Part shown: positions 26,675 through 36,334 of the stretch, one piece after another
Layout of the letters: every line of letters starts with the position of its first letter
Position numbering within the stretch: the stretch's first letter is position 1
DNA from: Candidatus Alistipes stercoravium
Lineage (GTDB): Bacteria; Bacteroidota; Bacteroidia; Bacteroidales; Rikenellaceae
Direction of reading: 5' to 3'
Assembly: GCA_019119615.1 (NCBI GenBank)
Contig: DWWQ01000040.1
Location: 17,287-81,286, forward strand
Length of the DNA: 64,000 nucleotides
Made by a program: the position numbers and the translations under genes
The notes under the pieces: model-generated
Seen by the model: the letters and a program-made list of their open reading frames with translations, nothing else
What the model was told of the DNA's origin: nothing
Databases searched by the model: none

Positions 26675-27832
26675 ATGTTGAGCAGACACATCGCATCCAA
26701 GCTCCGGGGGCTCGAAACTCCCTTCTATCTCTACGATACGGCGCTCCTGCGCCAAACGCTCGAGAGCGTCGTCTCCGAGGCGGGCAAATTCGGCTACAAG
26801 GTCCACTACGCCATCAAGGCCAACTACGACGACCACCTGCTCGCGATCATCCGCGAGTACGGGCTGGGTATCGACTGCGCTTCGGGCAACGAACTGCGCA
26901 AGGCCGTCGAGTCGGGTTTCGCACCCGAAGGCATCGTCTATGCCGGTGTGGGCAAGCGCGACAAGGAGCTGCGCTATGCGATCGAACAGGGAATCATGGC
27001 GATCAACTGCGAGTCGATCGAGGAGCTGGAGGTGGTGAACGCTCTTGCGGCCGAGGCGGGCCGCACGACGAACGTCGCGCTGCGTATCAACCCCGACATC
27101 GACCCCCGCACGAACCACTGCATCGATACGGGCCAGGCCGACAGTAAGTTCGGCATTTCCTACGAGGAGGTGCTCGAGCATGCCGGGCGGATCAAGGCGC
27201 TCGATCATCTGAACATTGTCGGCGTGCACCTGCATATCGGTTCGCAGATCCGCGAGCTGCATGTCTTCGAAAACATGTGCCGCAAGGTCAATGTCATCGT
27301 CGCCAACCTCGAGCAGCTGGGTTTCACGTTCCGCTTCGTCGATGTCGGCGGCGGCCTGGGCGTCAATTACGACGTTCCGGAGAACGAGCCGATCCCCAAC
27401 TTCGCGTCGCTGTTCTCGATCGTGCACAACCACCTCGACGTGGGCGACAAGGAGGTGCACTTCGAGTTCGGCCGTTCGATCGTCGCCGAATGCGGCGAGC
27501 TCATCACGCGTGTGCTCTTCAACAAGACCACGGCAACGGGCCGCAAGCTGGTGATCGTCGATGCGTCGATGACCGAGCTGATCCGACCGGCGCTTTATGG
27601 CTCGTACCACAACATCGAGAACATCACCTCCGAGGAGGAGGCCTTCGACAAATACACCGTCGTGGGTACGGCCTGCGAATCGACCGACGTTTTCGACGAG
27701 AACGTGGGTCTGCGCAAGACGCGCCGCGGCGACCTGCTGTCGATCAAGTCCGCCGGGGCCTACGGCATGTCGATGGCCTCGCGCTACAATCTTCACGACC
27801 TCCCGGGCGCCGTATATAGCGACGAGCTGTAG
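26675..27832 (+). CDS. lysA: Diaminopimelate decarboxylase
   Basis: The last step of lysine synthesis: meso-DAP to L-lysine, PLP-dependent, cytoplasmic. 385 residues, the compact length found in Bacteroidetes. The PLP lysine is Lys48 (YAIKAN), the barrel His is in HIGSQI, the glycine loop is GGGLGVNY, and the dimer-partner Cys is in GTACESTD. The C-terminal GAYGMSMASRYN is typical. The first gene of a two-gene unit with an EamA transporter 5 nt downstream. Confidence 0.95.
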   Translation: MLSRHIASKLRGLETPFYLYDTALLRQTLESVVSEAGKFGYKVHYAIKANYDDHLLAIIREYGLGIDCASGNELRKAVESGFAPEGIVYAGVGKRDKELRYAIEQGIMAINCESIEELEVVNALAAEAGRTTNVALRINPDIDPRTNHCIDTGQADSKFGISYEEVLEHAGRIKALDHLNIVGVHLHIGSQIRELHVFENMCRKVNVIVANLEQLGFTFRFVDVGGGLGVNYDVPENEPIPNFASLFSIVHNHLDVGDKEVHFEFGRSIVAECGELITRVLFNKTTATGRKLVIVDASMTELIRPALYGSYHNIENITSEEEAFDKYTVVGTACESTDVFDENVGLRKTRRGDLLSIKSAGAYGMSMASRYNLHDLPGAVYSDEL

Positions 27833-27837
27833 TCCGT

Positions 27838-28734
27838 ATGTGGCTTTCGCTCGCCTTTCTTTCGGCCGCCCTGCTCGGCCTCTATGACGTTGCGAAGAAA
27901 CGCTCGCTCACCGGCAATGCCGTGTTGCCGGTGCTGCTGCTCAATACGCTCTTCTCGTCGCTGATCTTCCTGCCGACGATCCTCTCCGCGGAGTTCGGTC
28001 TCGGGTGGTTCGACGCTACCCCGCTGGCCTCCGCACCGGGTACCGCACAGGCGCACCTGCTGGTACTGGTCAAGTCGTCGATCGTCCTCGTGTCGTGGAT
28101 CTTCGGCTACTTCGGCATGAAGCACCTGCCGATCACGATCGTCGGGCCGATCAACGCCACGCGCCCGGTGCTGGTGCTGCTGGGCGCCCTGCTCGTCTTC
28201 GGCGAGCGACTCAATGCGTGGCAGTGGACCGGCGTGCTGCTGGCTCTTGCGTCGCTCGTGCTTCTGAGCCGTTCGGGACGCCGCGAGGGGGTCGATTTCC
28301 GCCACAACGTCTGGATCCTCTGCCTGGCCGTCGCAGCCATTACGGGCGCCGCGAGCGGCCTTTATGACAAATACATCATGTCGCGCCTCGACGCGGCCTT
28401 CGTGCAGAGCTGGTACAACCTCTACCAGCTGGGCATGATGACGGTCGTTGCGGCGCTGCTCTGGTGGCCCCGGCGCCAGGAATCGCCCTTCCACTGGAGC
28501 TGGGCTATCCCGCTGATATCGATCTTCCTGTCGGCGGCCGATTTCGCCTATTTCTGTGCACTGCGCGAGGAGGGGGCGTTGATCGCCGTCGTCTCGATGA
28601 TCCGCCGGGGTTCGGTTGTCGTCTCGTTCCTCTGCGGGGCGCTGCTCTTCCACGAACGCAACCTGCGTTCGAAGGCCGTCGATCTGGCGCTAATTCTTGT
28701 CGGCATGTTCTTCCTCTGGCTGGGATCGCGGTGA
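27838..28734 (+). CDS. EamA/DMT-family transporter
   Basis: 298 residues with ten predicted TM helices in two repeated halves of five, the drug/metabolite transporter fold. The first half ends with the conserved VGPINATRPVLVLLGALLVFGERLNAWQWTG segment and the second ends with a matching FHERNLRSKAVDLALILVG. Substrates in this family range from amino acids to nucleotides. It starts 5 nt after lysA and would be co-transcribed, so lysine or a related amino acid is a possible substrate, but this is inference from position only. Translation starts at ATG 27838. Confidence 0.85.
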   Translation: MWLSLAFLSAALLGLYDVAKKRSLTGNAVLPVLLLNTLFSSLIFLPTILSAEFGLGWFDATPLASAPGTAQAHLLVLVKSSIVLVSWIFGYFGMKHLPITIVGPINATRPVLVLLGALLVFGERLNAWQWTGVLLALASLVLLSRSGRREGVDFRHNVWILCLAVAAITGAASGLYDKYIMSRLDAAFVQSWYNLYQLGMMTVVAALLWWPRRQESPFHWSWAIPLISIFLSAADFAYFCALREEGALIAVVSMIRRGSVVVSFLCGALLFHERNLRSKAVDLALILVGMFFLWLGSR

Positions 28735-28825
28735 TTCCTCCGGCATGTCGGGCGAAAAACCGCGGTTTTTCATGTCTGCGGATCATTTCCGGGGTCGGAA
28801 TGTGCCGAATGTCGGCGAAAATTTG

Positions 28826-28833
28826 TACCTTTG
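28826..28833 (+). promoter_or_regulatory. Putative -7 box for pheT
   Basis: TACCTTTG, 33 nt before the pheT start codon. No clear -33 element. I see no leader peptide or T-box. Confidence 0.45.
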
Positions 28834-28866
28834 TTCGATTTTAGCAACTGATAAAACAACAACGAT

Positions 28867-31335
28867 ATGAACATTTCGTATAATTGGCTCAAACGCTATC
28901 TTCCGACCGATCTTTCGGCCGAGGAGATCGCCCGCATCCTCACGGACATCGGCCTCGAAGTCGAGGGTTTCGAGAAGATCGAGACCATCCGCGGCGGGCT
29001 GCAGGGTGTCGTCGTGGCCGAGGTGAAAACCTGCACGGACCATCCCGATTCGGACCACCTGCACGTTACCACGGTGGATGTCGGCTCGGGCGAGCCGCTG
29101 CAGATCGTCTGCGGCGCTCCGAACTGCCGGGCCGGAATGAAGACGCTCTGTGCCACGGTCGGCTCGGTGCTCTACCCCAACGGCGGCGAGGAGGAGTTCA
29201 AGATCAAGCGGTCGAAGATCCGCGGCGTCGAGTCGCTGGGCATGCTCTGCGCCGAGGACGAGCTGGGTGTCGGCGCTTCGCACGCGGGCATCATGGAGCT
29301 CCCGGCCGACGCCCCCGTGGGCATGCCGGCCAAGGAGTACCTGCACGTCGAGGACGACTACCTGATCCAGATCGGCCTGACGCCGAACCGCGTCGATGCC
29401 GCCTCGCATATCGGTGTGGCGCGCGACCTGGCGGCCTATCTGCGCAGCCGCGGCGAGCGGATCGAGGTCTGCTGGCCCGATGTCTCGGCCTTTGCGCCCG
29501 ATACGCACGATGCTCCCGTCGAGATCCGCGTTGAGAACGCCGAGGCGGCACCCCGCTATACGGGCGTTACGGTTACGGGCTGCAAGATCGGCCCCTCGCC
29601 CGAGTGGATGCAGAACTGCCTGCGCGCCGCGGGTATCAATCCCAAGAACAATCTGGTCGATATCACCAACTTCGTACTCTTCGAACTGGGACAGCCCCTG
29701 CATGCCTTCGATCTGGCGAAGATCGAGGGCCGCAAGGTCGTGGTCCGCACGGTGGCCGACGGCACGCCCTTCGTAACGTTGGACGGCGTGGAGCGCAAGC
29801 TCACGTCGCAGGATCTGCTGATCTGCTCGGCCGAGCGTCCGATGTGCCTTGCCGGTGTCTTCGGCGGCCTGGATTCGGGTATCAGCGACACGACGACCGA
29901 CGTCTTCATCGAGAGTGCCTATTTCAATCCCGTGTGGGTGCGCAAGACGGCCAAGCGTTTCGGCCTGAACACCGATTCGTCGTTCCGTTTCGAGCGCGGC
30001 GTGGATCCGAATCTGCAGGTCTATGCCGCCAAACGGGCCGCGCTGCTCATGAAGGAGCTGGCCGGAGGTACGATCGCGAGCGACATTACGGACATCTATC
30101 CCGCACCGATCGGCGACTTTGTCTTCGATGTTTCGCTGCGCCGTATCAACGCCCTGATCGGCAAGGAGATTCCCGAAGCGACGGTGCGCGAGATCCTTGC
30201 CGCCCTCGAGGTGAAGATTCTCGAGGAGAAGGGCGACGGCGTACTGACCGTGGCCGTGCCGCCCTATCGGGTCGATGTGCAGCGCGAGGCCGACCTGGTG
30301 GAGGATATCCTCCGCATCTACGGATACAACAACGTCGAGCTTCCCACGCATGTGCGCTCGACGCTCTCCTACGCACCGCGTCCCGACCGGAACCGCCTCA
30401 TGAACCTCGCCGCCGATTTCCTTACGGATAACGGATTCACCGAGATCATGTCCAACTCGCTTACCAAAGGCGCTTACTACGAGGGCCTCACCTCCTGCCC
30501 AGCGGAGCGTTGCGTGCGGATTCTCAATCCCTTGAGCTCCGATCTCAATGTGCTGCGCCAGACCCTGCTGTTCAACATGCTCGAGGCCGTGGCGCTGAAT
30601 GCCAACCGCAGGAACGGCGACCTGAAGCTCTACGAGTTCGGCAACTGCTACTTCTACGACGAGGCGAAGCGTCAGGAGGAGGACCATCTGGCCGCCTACT
30701 CCGAGGAGTACCGCCTGGCAATTGCCGTAACGGGTGTTGCCACCCCGCAGTCGTGGAACGTGAAACCCGGGAAGGCCTCGTTCTTCACGCTGCGTGCCGT
30801 GGCCGAGAAGCTGCTCCGCCGCTTCGGTATCGACATTTACGCCCTGCAGACCGAGACGCTCGAAAGCGACCTCTTCTCCGAGGGGCTGACGATGGCGCTC
30901 AACGGCAAGGAGCTGCTGCGCATCGGTTCCGTGGCCCAAAAGATCCGCCGCCGGGTCGATGTCAAGCAGGAGGTCTACTTCCTCGAGATGAACTTCGACG
31001 CGCTGGTGCGCTCGACCAGGAAACACCGCATCACGGCTTCGGAACTCTCGAAGTTCCCCGAGGTGAAACGCGACCTGGCCCTCCTTGTGGACAAATCGGT
31101 TACCTTCTCGGCGTTGCGCGACGTGGCCTTCGCCGCCGAGCGCAAGCTGCTGCGCAGCGTCTCGCTCTTCGACGTCTACGAGGGCGACAAGCTCCCCGCA
31201 GGCAAGAAGTCCTACGCCTTGAGTTTCGTGCTGGAGGACAAGACCCGTACGCTGGATGACAAGACCATCGAGCGCGTGATGGCGAATCTGGTCAAGCAGT
31301 TCGAACAGCGCTGCGGCGCCGAAGTGCGCTCGTGA
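28867..31335 (+). CDS. pheT: Phenylalanine-tRNA ligase beta subunit
   Basis: 822 residues, the standard length. The N-terminal tRNA-binding (EMAP-like) domain lies at about residues 40-150 (VVVAEVKTCTDHPDSDHLHVTTVD), then B3/B4 editing (DITNFVLFELGQPLHAFD), B5 (near 405-475), the catalytic-like core, and the C-terminal FDX-ACB anticodon-binding domain (SKFPEVKRDLALLVDKSVTFSALRD). It forms an alpha2-beta2 enzyme with PheS, whose gene is not in this window; separate pheS and pheT loci are usual in Bacteroidetes. Confidence 0.98.
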   Translation: MNISYNWLKRYLPTDLSAEEIARILTDIGLEVEGFEKIETIRGGLQGVVVAEVKTCTDHPDSDHLHVTTVDVGSGEPLQIVCGAPNCRAGMKTLCATVGSVLYPNGGEEEFKIKRSKIRGVESLGMLCAEDELGVGASHAGIMELPADAPVGMPAKEYLHVEDDYLIQIGLTPNRVDAASHIGVARDLAAYLRSRGERIEVCWPDVSAFAPDTHDAPVEIRVENAEAAPRYTGVTVTGCKIGPSPEWMQNCLRAAGINPKNNLVDITNFVLFELGQPLHAFDLAKIEGRKVVVRTVADGTPFVTLDGVERKLTSQDLLICSAERPMCLAGVFGGLDSGISDTTTDVFIESAYFNPVWVRKTAKRFGLNTDSSFRFERGVDPNLQVYAAKRAALLMKELAGGTIASDITDIYPAPIGDFVFDVSLRRINALIGKEIPEATVREILAALEVKILEEKGDGVLTVAVPPYRVDVQREADLVEDILRIYGYNNVELPTHVRSTLSYAPRPDRNRLMNLAADFLTDNGFTEIMSNSLTKGAYYEGLTSCPAERCVRILNPLSSDLNVLRQTLLFNMLEAVALNANRRNGDLKLYEFGNCYFYDEAKRQEEDHLAAYSEEYRLAIAVTGVATPQSWNVKPGKASFFTLRAVAEKLLRRFGIDIYALQTETLESDLFSEGLTMALNGKELLRIGSVAQKIRRRVDVKQEVYFLEMNFDALVRSTRKHRITASELSKFPEVKRDLALLVDKSVTFSALRDVAFAAERKLLRSVSLFDVYEGDKLPAGKKSYALSFVLEDKTRTLDDKTIERVMANLVKQFEQRCGAEVRS

Positions 31336-31360
31336 TCCGGCTGCATACTTCCGATCGTGC

Positions 31361-31394
31361 AAAACGGCTGCTGTCGCAGGACAGCAGCCGTTTT
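31361..31394. terminator. Bidirectional terminator between pheT and the GH20 gene
   Basis: A perfect 15-bp stem (AAAACGGCTGCTGTC with its complement, arms 31361-31375 and 31380-31394) and 4-nt loop. A4 and T4 are at the ends, and it lies between two convergent genes. Confidence 0.88.
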
Positions 31395-31410
31395 GTTTTC
31401 CGGAAGGGGC

Positions 31411-33570
31411 TTACAGCGCGGGTTTGATCTCCGGGGGCATGATGACGACCATCGGCGTGCCGTTGCCGTCGGAGGTGCAGACCAGCCGCACGGCCTTCAC
31501 CGGACGCTCGGGATGGAGCGTGATGGCTCCCACGTCGAGGTCGCCGGCGCGTTCGAACGTCTGTCCGTCGTACGACACCTCGGCGTAGCCGGTCAGGAAC
31601 TGCATCTTCGGCAGATGGCTGTATCCCGTGCGGAGCAGCATTTCGCGGCATGTTACGGGCTCTGCGAAGGTGTAAAGCACCCAGTCGCCGTTGCGCCCCG
31701 CACGGGTCGTGTAGGCGTATCCCTTATAGGTATCGACGTTCGAGAAGGGCAGCTTCCCGTCTTCGGGCAGCGAGCTGGTGAGCTTCACGGCGGGACGGAG
31801 CATCCGGTAGTAGGACTCGTCGGCGGCATAGGGGCTGCGGCCCGTGCCCAGCACCGAGTAGAAACGGTAGAGCTGCGGCCGGTCGGTCTTCACCGGGCCC
31901 GTGTAGCGCTCCTCCTTCTCGGGGCGGTCGTCGCGCACATAGCGGATTTCGGCACCGTCGTCGGTCGAGGCGGTCAGCTGTCCTGCGGCATAGCTTACGC
32001 GCGGCGGGTAGAGCCGGTAGCGGATCCCCATGGCCGTCATGCGGGGATAGTGCTCCTCGCGCAACTCCCTGTAATAGGCTTCCCAGCCCTCTTCGTTGCC
32101 GCTCCAGGCCAGACGGGCCACGGCACAGAGGCGCGGGAAAAGCATTGCGTCGAGATAGTCGGGCCGTTCAGGGTGGTTTGCGAGGTATATCTCGCTCCAG
32201 AAGGCTCCCTGTATGCCGAGGACATGGCTCATCTGCTCCTCGGAGAACCCGGCCTTCGCGAAGTCGAACGAATAGACCTTTTCGGCGCCGAATATGCCGG
32301 CCCAGGTGTGTCCCGCTTCATGTTGCGACTGGCGCATGTCGAAATAGAAGTACTCGCCGGGCATGACGATCGTCTGATACCCCTTGGCTGTGGCGTCGAG
32401 GCATGCTTTCGTGCTCTCCCAGGCCGTTACGCGGCTGTCGCGCGTGTAGGCCCCGGTGCGTACGGCTTCGTTCCAGACGGCCGGGCGTTTGCCGTGCCGC
32501 CGCAGCATGTCGGATACGCGCTCCAGGAAGAGGTCCTCGAGCTGGTGGGGGTCGGTCATCCCCTGCTGCCGCATGAGGGCCTGACAGTCGGGGCAGCGCT
32601 GCCACTGCGACATGTTCACCTCGTCGCCGCCGATGTGGATGTACTCCGAGGGGAAGAGCGCGCAGACCTCACCCAGAATGTCCTCCAGCAGCGCATAGTT
32701 CTCCTCGCGGGCCACGCACCAGGCGTTGCGGTAGTCGTATCCGGCGGTCGCCACCGTGTCGGGGGCGTAGTTGCAGCGGATCTCGGGATGGATGGTTCCG
32801 ATCGTACGGCTGTGTCCCGGAAGGTCGATTTCAGGGATTACCTCGATGTTGCGGACCGCGGCGTAGCGGACGATGTCGCGGATCTCGTCCTGCGTGTAGT
32901 AGCCGCCGTACTTCTCGTCCCACTTGCCGTAGACGGCCTTCACGGGCGAGTCGCCGCCGCGGAAACCGCCGATTTCGGCCAGCTCGGGATGCGACTTGAT
33001 TTCGATGCGCCATCCTTCGTCGTCCGTGAGGTGGATGTGGAACTTATTGATATTGTGATAGGACAGGAAGTCTATATAACGTTTTACTCCCGCTGCATCG
33101 ACCCATGTCCGGGCTACGTCGAGCATCATGCCGCGGTAGGCGAAACGCGGGGCATCCTCAATCTTCGCACACCCGAGTTCGGTCCCGGCGGGGATGCCCT
33201 TTTGGGCATAGACCTCGGGCGGCAGCATGCGGAACAGGGCCTGCACGCCGTTGAAGGCTCCGCCGTAGTCGCTGCTGCGTATGGCGATGTGGTCCGGGGT
33301 GATCTCCAGCCGGTAACCTTCGGCCGGGATCTCTCCTTCGGCATCAAGGACCAGCGTGATGCAGCCGTCTCCGGACAACTCCCGCTCGATGGGACATCCG
33401 AGATACGGGGCAGCGTAATCGGCCAGCTGTTGCAGCCCTTCGTCGGCCGCGAGTGTCGTTTGTTCGGAGAATGTGAAGCTCCCTTTCAGGGGCGTTTGAC
33501 GTCCTCCGGCAGGTTGCGCGGAGACCGAGAGGGCGGACAGGAGAAAGACCGCCAAAAAGGATCGTTTCAT
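31411..33570 (-). CDS. Beta-N-acetylhexosaminidase (glycoside hydrolase family 20)
   Basis: Releases terminal GlcNAc or GalNAc from glycans such as mucin. 719 residues from the ATG at 33570, with a signal peptide (KRSFLAVFLLSALSVSAQ). An N-terminal GH20b domain precedes the catalytic barrel, whose substrate-assisted Asp-Glu pair is in HIGGDEVN and whose aromatic pocket includes the GYQTIVMPGEYFYFDM segment. The last 130 residues (from about SLPEDGKLPFSN) resemble an F5/8 discoidin-like sugar-binding domain. Probably periplasmic. It is a single gene with its own promoter, divergent from mazG. Confidence 0.94.
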   Translation of the reverse strand: MKRSFLAVFLLSALSVSAQPAGGRQTPLKGSFTFSEQTTLAADEGLQQLADYAAPYLGCPIERELSGDGCITLVLDAEGEIPAEGYRLEITPDHIAIRSSDYGGAFNGVQALFRMLPPEVYAQKGIPAGTELGCAKIEDAPRFAYRGMMLDVARTWVDAAGVKRYIDFLSYHNINKFHIHLTDDEGWRIEIKSHPELAEIGGFRGGDSPVKAVYGKWDEKYGGYYTQDEIRDIVRYAAVRNIEVIPEIDLPGHSRTIGTIHPEIRCNYAPDTVATAGYDYRNAWCVAREENYALLEDILGEVCALFPSEYIHIGGDEVNMSQWQRCPDCQALMRQQGMTDPHQLEDLFLERVSDMLRRHGKRPAVWNEAVRTGAYTRDSRVTAWESTKACLDATAKGYQTIVMPGEYFYFDMRQSQHEAGHTWAGIFGAEKVYSFDFAKAGFSEEQMSHVLGIQGAFWSEIYLANHPERPDYLDAMLFPRLCAVARLAWSGNEEGWEAYYRELREEHYPRMTAMGIRYRLYPPRVSYAAGQLTASTDDGAEIRYVRDDRPEKEERYTGPVKTDRPQLYRFYSVLGTGRSPYAADESYYRMLRPAVKLTSSLPEDGKLPFSNVDTYKGYAYTTRAGRNGDWVLYTFAEPVTCREMLLRTGYSHLPKMQFLTGYAEVSYDGQTFERAGDLDVGAITLHPERPVKAVRLVCTSDGNGTPMVVIMPPEIKPAL

Positions 33571-33594
33571 CAATAAAAGGAATTTTGTGGAGTA

Positions 33595-33602
33595 CAAAGG
33601 TA
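33595..33602 (-). promoter_or_regulatory. Putative -7 box for the GH20 gene
   Basis: TACCTTTG on the minus strand, 25 nt before the start codon, in the 85-nt region shared with the divergent mazG promoter. Confidence 0.5.
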
Positions 33603-33622
33603 AAATTTTTCCGCCGTTTTGC

Positions 33623-33631
33623 TACCTTTGC
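33623..33631 (+). promoter_or_regulatory. Putative -7 box for mazG
   Basis: TACCTTTGC, 25 nt before the mazG start; it mirrors the divergent GH20 -7 box only 20 bp away, so the two promoters probably compete. Confidence 0.5.
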
Positions 33632-33655
33632 AGTAAAAATAAGCCACAACATCGT

Positions 33656-34441
33656 ATGGAAGATAAACGTTTGGAGGCTACGGCGCGTCTGCTCGAGGTG
33701 ATGAACACGCTCCGTCGCGAATGCCCGTGGGATCGCGAGCAGACCTTCGATTCGCTGCGCAGCAACACGATCGAGGAGACCTATGAACTGGCCGACGCCA
33801 TCACGGCCCACAACATGGAGGGCATCAAGGAGGAACTGGGCGACCTGCTGCTGCATGTGGTCTTCTATTCGAAGCTGGGAGAGGAAGAGGGCGCCTTCGA
33901 TTTCGCCGATGTGGCCAATGCCCTGTGCGACAAACTGATCTATCGCCATCCTCATGTTTACGGTGATATCCATGCCAATACGCCGGCCGAGGTCAAGGAG
34001 AACTGGGAGGCGCTGAAGCTCCGCAAGAAGAACCGCAAGAGCGGTACGCTCGGCGGGGTTCCGCGTTCGCTGCCGGCGCTGGTCAAGGCCTATCGCGTCG
34101 GCGAGAAGGCCGCCGGAGCGGGTTTCGACTGGCAGCAGAAGGAGGATGTCTGGGAGAAGGTCCGCGAGGAGCTTTCCGAGGTCGAGGCCGAGATGAAGTC
34201 GGGCCGCAAGGCCGACCTCGAAGGCGAGTTCGGCGACCTGTTCTTTGCGCTCGTGAATGCGGCGCGTCTCTACGGCGTGGATCCCGAGTCGGCATTGGCA
34301 CGGACCAACGAGAAGTTCATCCGCCGCTTCAATTATATGGAAGAGCACGCTGCGGCACAGGGCCATACGTTGCACGACATGACGCTCGACGAAATGGAGG
34401 CCCTCTGGCAGCAGGCCAAGACGGAGGAGACTCACAGATAA
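33656..34441 (+). CDS. mazG: Nucleoside triphosphate pyrophosphohydrolase
   Basis: Hydrolyses (d)NTPs to NMP and PPi, a housecleaning enzyme of the nucleotide pool. 261 residues from ATG 33656, with two tandem MazG domains: metal-binding EETYELADA ... EELGDLLLHVVF in the first and REELSEVEAEM ... EGEFGDLFFALVN in the second. Length and order match E. coli MazG. An in-frame extension upstream (from 33587) crosses the promoter and is not used. Confidence 0.95.
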   Translation: MEDKRLEATARLLEVMNTLRRECPWDREQTFDSLRSNTIEETYELADAITAHNMEGIKEELGDLLLHVVFYSKLGEEEGAFDFADVANALCDKLIYRHPHVYGDIHANTPAEVKENWEALKLRKKNRKSGTLGGVPRSLPALVKAYRVGEKAAGAGFDWQQKEDVWEKVREELSEVEAEMKSGRKADLEGEFGDLFFALVNAARLYGVDPESALARTNEKFIRRFNYMEEHAAAQGHTLHDMTLDEMEALWQQAKTEETHR

Positions 34442-34471
34442 ACGGAACCCAAAGAAAAACGAGTATATACT

Positions 34472-35014
34472 ATGGCATTGATTCGTGAAGTGCGGGGACA
34501 TACGCCCGTGATCGGAGAAAATACGTTCCTGGCCGAGACGGCCGTTGTGCTGGGCAATGTTACGATCGGCCGCGACTGTTCGATCTGGTACAATGCGGTG
34601 CTGCGCGGCGATGTGAACAAGATCGTCATCGGCGACCGCACGAACATTCAGGACGGTGCCGTCCTGCATACGATCTACGACAAGGCGAAGCATCCCTCGC
34701 AGACGATCATCGGCAATGACGTTTCGGTGGGCCACAACGCGGTGGTGCACGGCGCGGTGATCGAGGACAACTGCCTGATCGGCATGGGAGCCATCCTGCT
34801 CGACAACGCCCACATCCCTTCGGGTTGCATCATCGCTGCCGGGGCGCTCGTGCTGTCGAATGCGCAGTTGGAGCCCAATTCGGTCTATGCCGGGGTCCCG
34901 GCCCGCAAGGTCAAGGAGATTACGCCCGAGCAGCGGGACGAGATCGTGCGGCGCACGGCCCACGACTATATGCTCTACGCCTCGTGGTTCAAGGAGGACA
35001 CGGCGGAAAAATAA
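34472..35014 (+). CDS. Gamma-class carbonic anhydrase family protein
   Basis: 180 residues forming a left-handed beta-helix of hexapeptide repeats (for example VVLGNVTIGRDCSIWYNAVLRGD). The zinc-ligand pattern of gamma carbonic anhydrases is visible: LHTIYDK, then GHNAVVHG with both His. The YrdA/PaaY subgroup has the same length and often low or no carbonic anhydrase activity, so the true reaction is unsure. It follows mazG by 30 nt and precedes the histidine kinase by 9 nt, so the three or four genes may be one transcript. Confidence 0.9.
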   Translation: MALIREVRGHTPVIGENTFLAETAVVLGNVTIGRDCSIWYNAVLRGDVNKIVIGDRTNIQDGAVLHTIYDKAKHPSQTIIGNDVSVGHNAVVHGAVIEDNCLIGMGAILLDNAHIPSGCIIAAGALVLSNAQLEPNSVYAGVPARKVKEITPEQRDEIVRRTAHDYMLYASWFKEDTAEK

Positions 35015-35023
35015 CCGTTCGCC

Positions 35024-36334
35024 ATGCGGTTGCAGTCCAAATATTCCGACATCGTGCTCAACCTGCTGGTGGCCATAGCCATCAGCCTGGTGGTCAATTT
35101 CTCCTACCTGCTGCTTATGCTGGTCGAGCATAACAGCGACACCTCTCCCCTTCCGGCCGGACAACAAGTTGTCGAACGCCCGGATGCAGGTGTGCTGCGG
35201 GTCCATCTCGACGGTTACGGCTATCTGGTCTATGCCGACGGCGACAGCGTCTATGTGCCGGCGCGGCGCATGCGGTTCCTGGGCCTCAAGGACGGAGACA
35301 GGATCGTAGCTGATTTGAGCGCTCCGCGTCAGAGCGGAGGCCATCCTATCCTGGAGCATGTCCGGACGTTAAACGGCGCGGAGTATAACTACGGTGCACT
35401 GTACAACCGCCCGTCGCGGTGGACCGAGCTGCTTCTGCAGCTGGTCTACTACCTCATCATGTCGTTCGTGATGCTGACGATCCTCACTTCGACCCGCCGG
35501 AACTATTCGATGCGGCTTTATATCCGGCGGAGCCTGTGGTGCCTTGTCGCGGCTGCGGGACTCTATTGCGTGGCACCCGTTACGGAGTGGCATACGGGGC
35601 GTGTGGTCATCAACTGCATGGGCGGGCGCATGTTCGACTACATGCTGCTGCTGAAGTGTTCGTTCGCCGTGGTCGTATCGCTTCTTTACAGCCGCATCTA
35701 TGTCCTTATTTCGCAGCGCCAGGCCGTCGTCGTCGAGAACGAGCGGCTCAAAAACGAGAACCTCACGACGCGTTACAACATGCTTGTGGGGCAGATCAAC
35801 CCCCACTTCTTCTTCAATTCGCTCAACTCGCTGGCGATGCTCGTGCGCGAAAAGCAGGACGACAAGGCCCTGACCTACATCGACCAGCTCTCCTATACGT
35901 TCCGCTACATCATCCAGAACGGACAAAGCATGCTCGTCGAGTTGGGTGAGGAGCTCCAGTTCGTCGAGGCGTACAGCTATCTTTTCAAGATCCGCTATGC
36001 GGACAAGCTCTTCTTCGATCTGGAGATCGACCGGAGCTATTATTCGTGGCGGCTGCCGTCGCTTTCGCTCCAGCCGCTTATCGACAACGCTGTCAAGCAC
36101 AATACCATCACGCGCAACAATCCGCTGCACGTTACGATCCGCGTGGAAAACGATCGCCTGGAGATCTCGAATCCGCGGCGTCCGAAGCTCGAACCCGAGC
36201 CCTCGACGGGCATCGGTCTGGAGAACCTGCGCAACCGCTGGCAGCTGATTACCGGGCGCGACATCGAGATTCTCGCCACCGAGGAGCGTTTCACCGTGCG
36301 GCTTCCGCTGCTAAAACCCGAACACGAGGCATGA
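35024..36334 (+). CDS. LytS/YehU-type sensor histidine kinase
   Basis: 436 residues. The N-terminal TM helix (about 10-32) is followed by a beta-rich extracytoplasmic domain of about 95 residues (LRVHLDGYGYLVYADGDSVYVPARRMRFLGLKDGD), then three TM helices, a short coiled coil and the His_kinase domain with NPHFFFNSLNSLAML (phospho-acceptor His) and the ATPase part (LQPLIDNAVKHN; GIGLENLRNR). A TM-anchored sensor of an unknown extracellular or envelope signal. It pairs with the LytTR response regulator, whose start overlaps its stop by 4 nt. Confidence 0.93.
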   Translation: MRLQSKYSDIVLNLLVAIAISLVVNFSYLLLMLVEHNSDTSPLPAGQQVVERPDAGVLRVHLDGYGYLVYADGDSVYVPARRMRFLGLKDGDRIVADLSAPRQSGGHPILEHVRTLNGAEYNYGALYNRPSRWTELLLQLVYYLIMSFVMLTILTSTRRNYSMRLYIRRSLWCLVAAAGLYCVAPVTEWHTGRVVINCMGGRMFDYMLLLKCSFAVVVSLLYSRIYVLISQRQAVVVENERLKNENLTTRYNMLVGQINPHFFFNSLNSLAMLVREKQDDKALTYIDQLSYTFRYIIQNGQSMLVELGEELQFVEAYSYLFKIRYADKLFFDLEIDRSYYSWRLPSLSLQPLIDNAVKHNTITRNNPLHVTIRVENDRLEISNPRRPKLEPEPSTGIGLENLRNRWQLITGRDIEILATEERFTVRLPLLKPEHEA

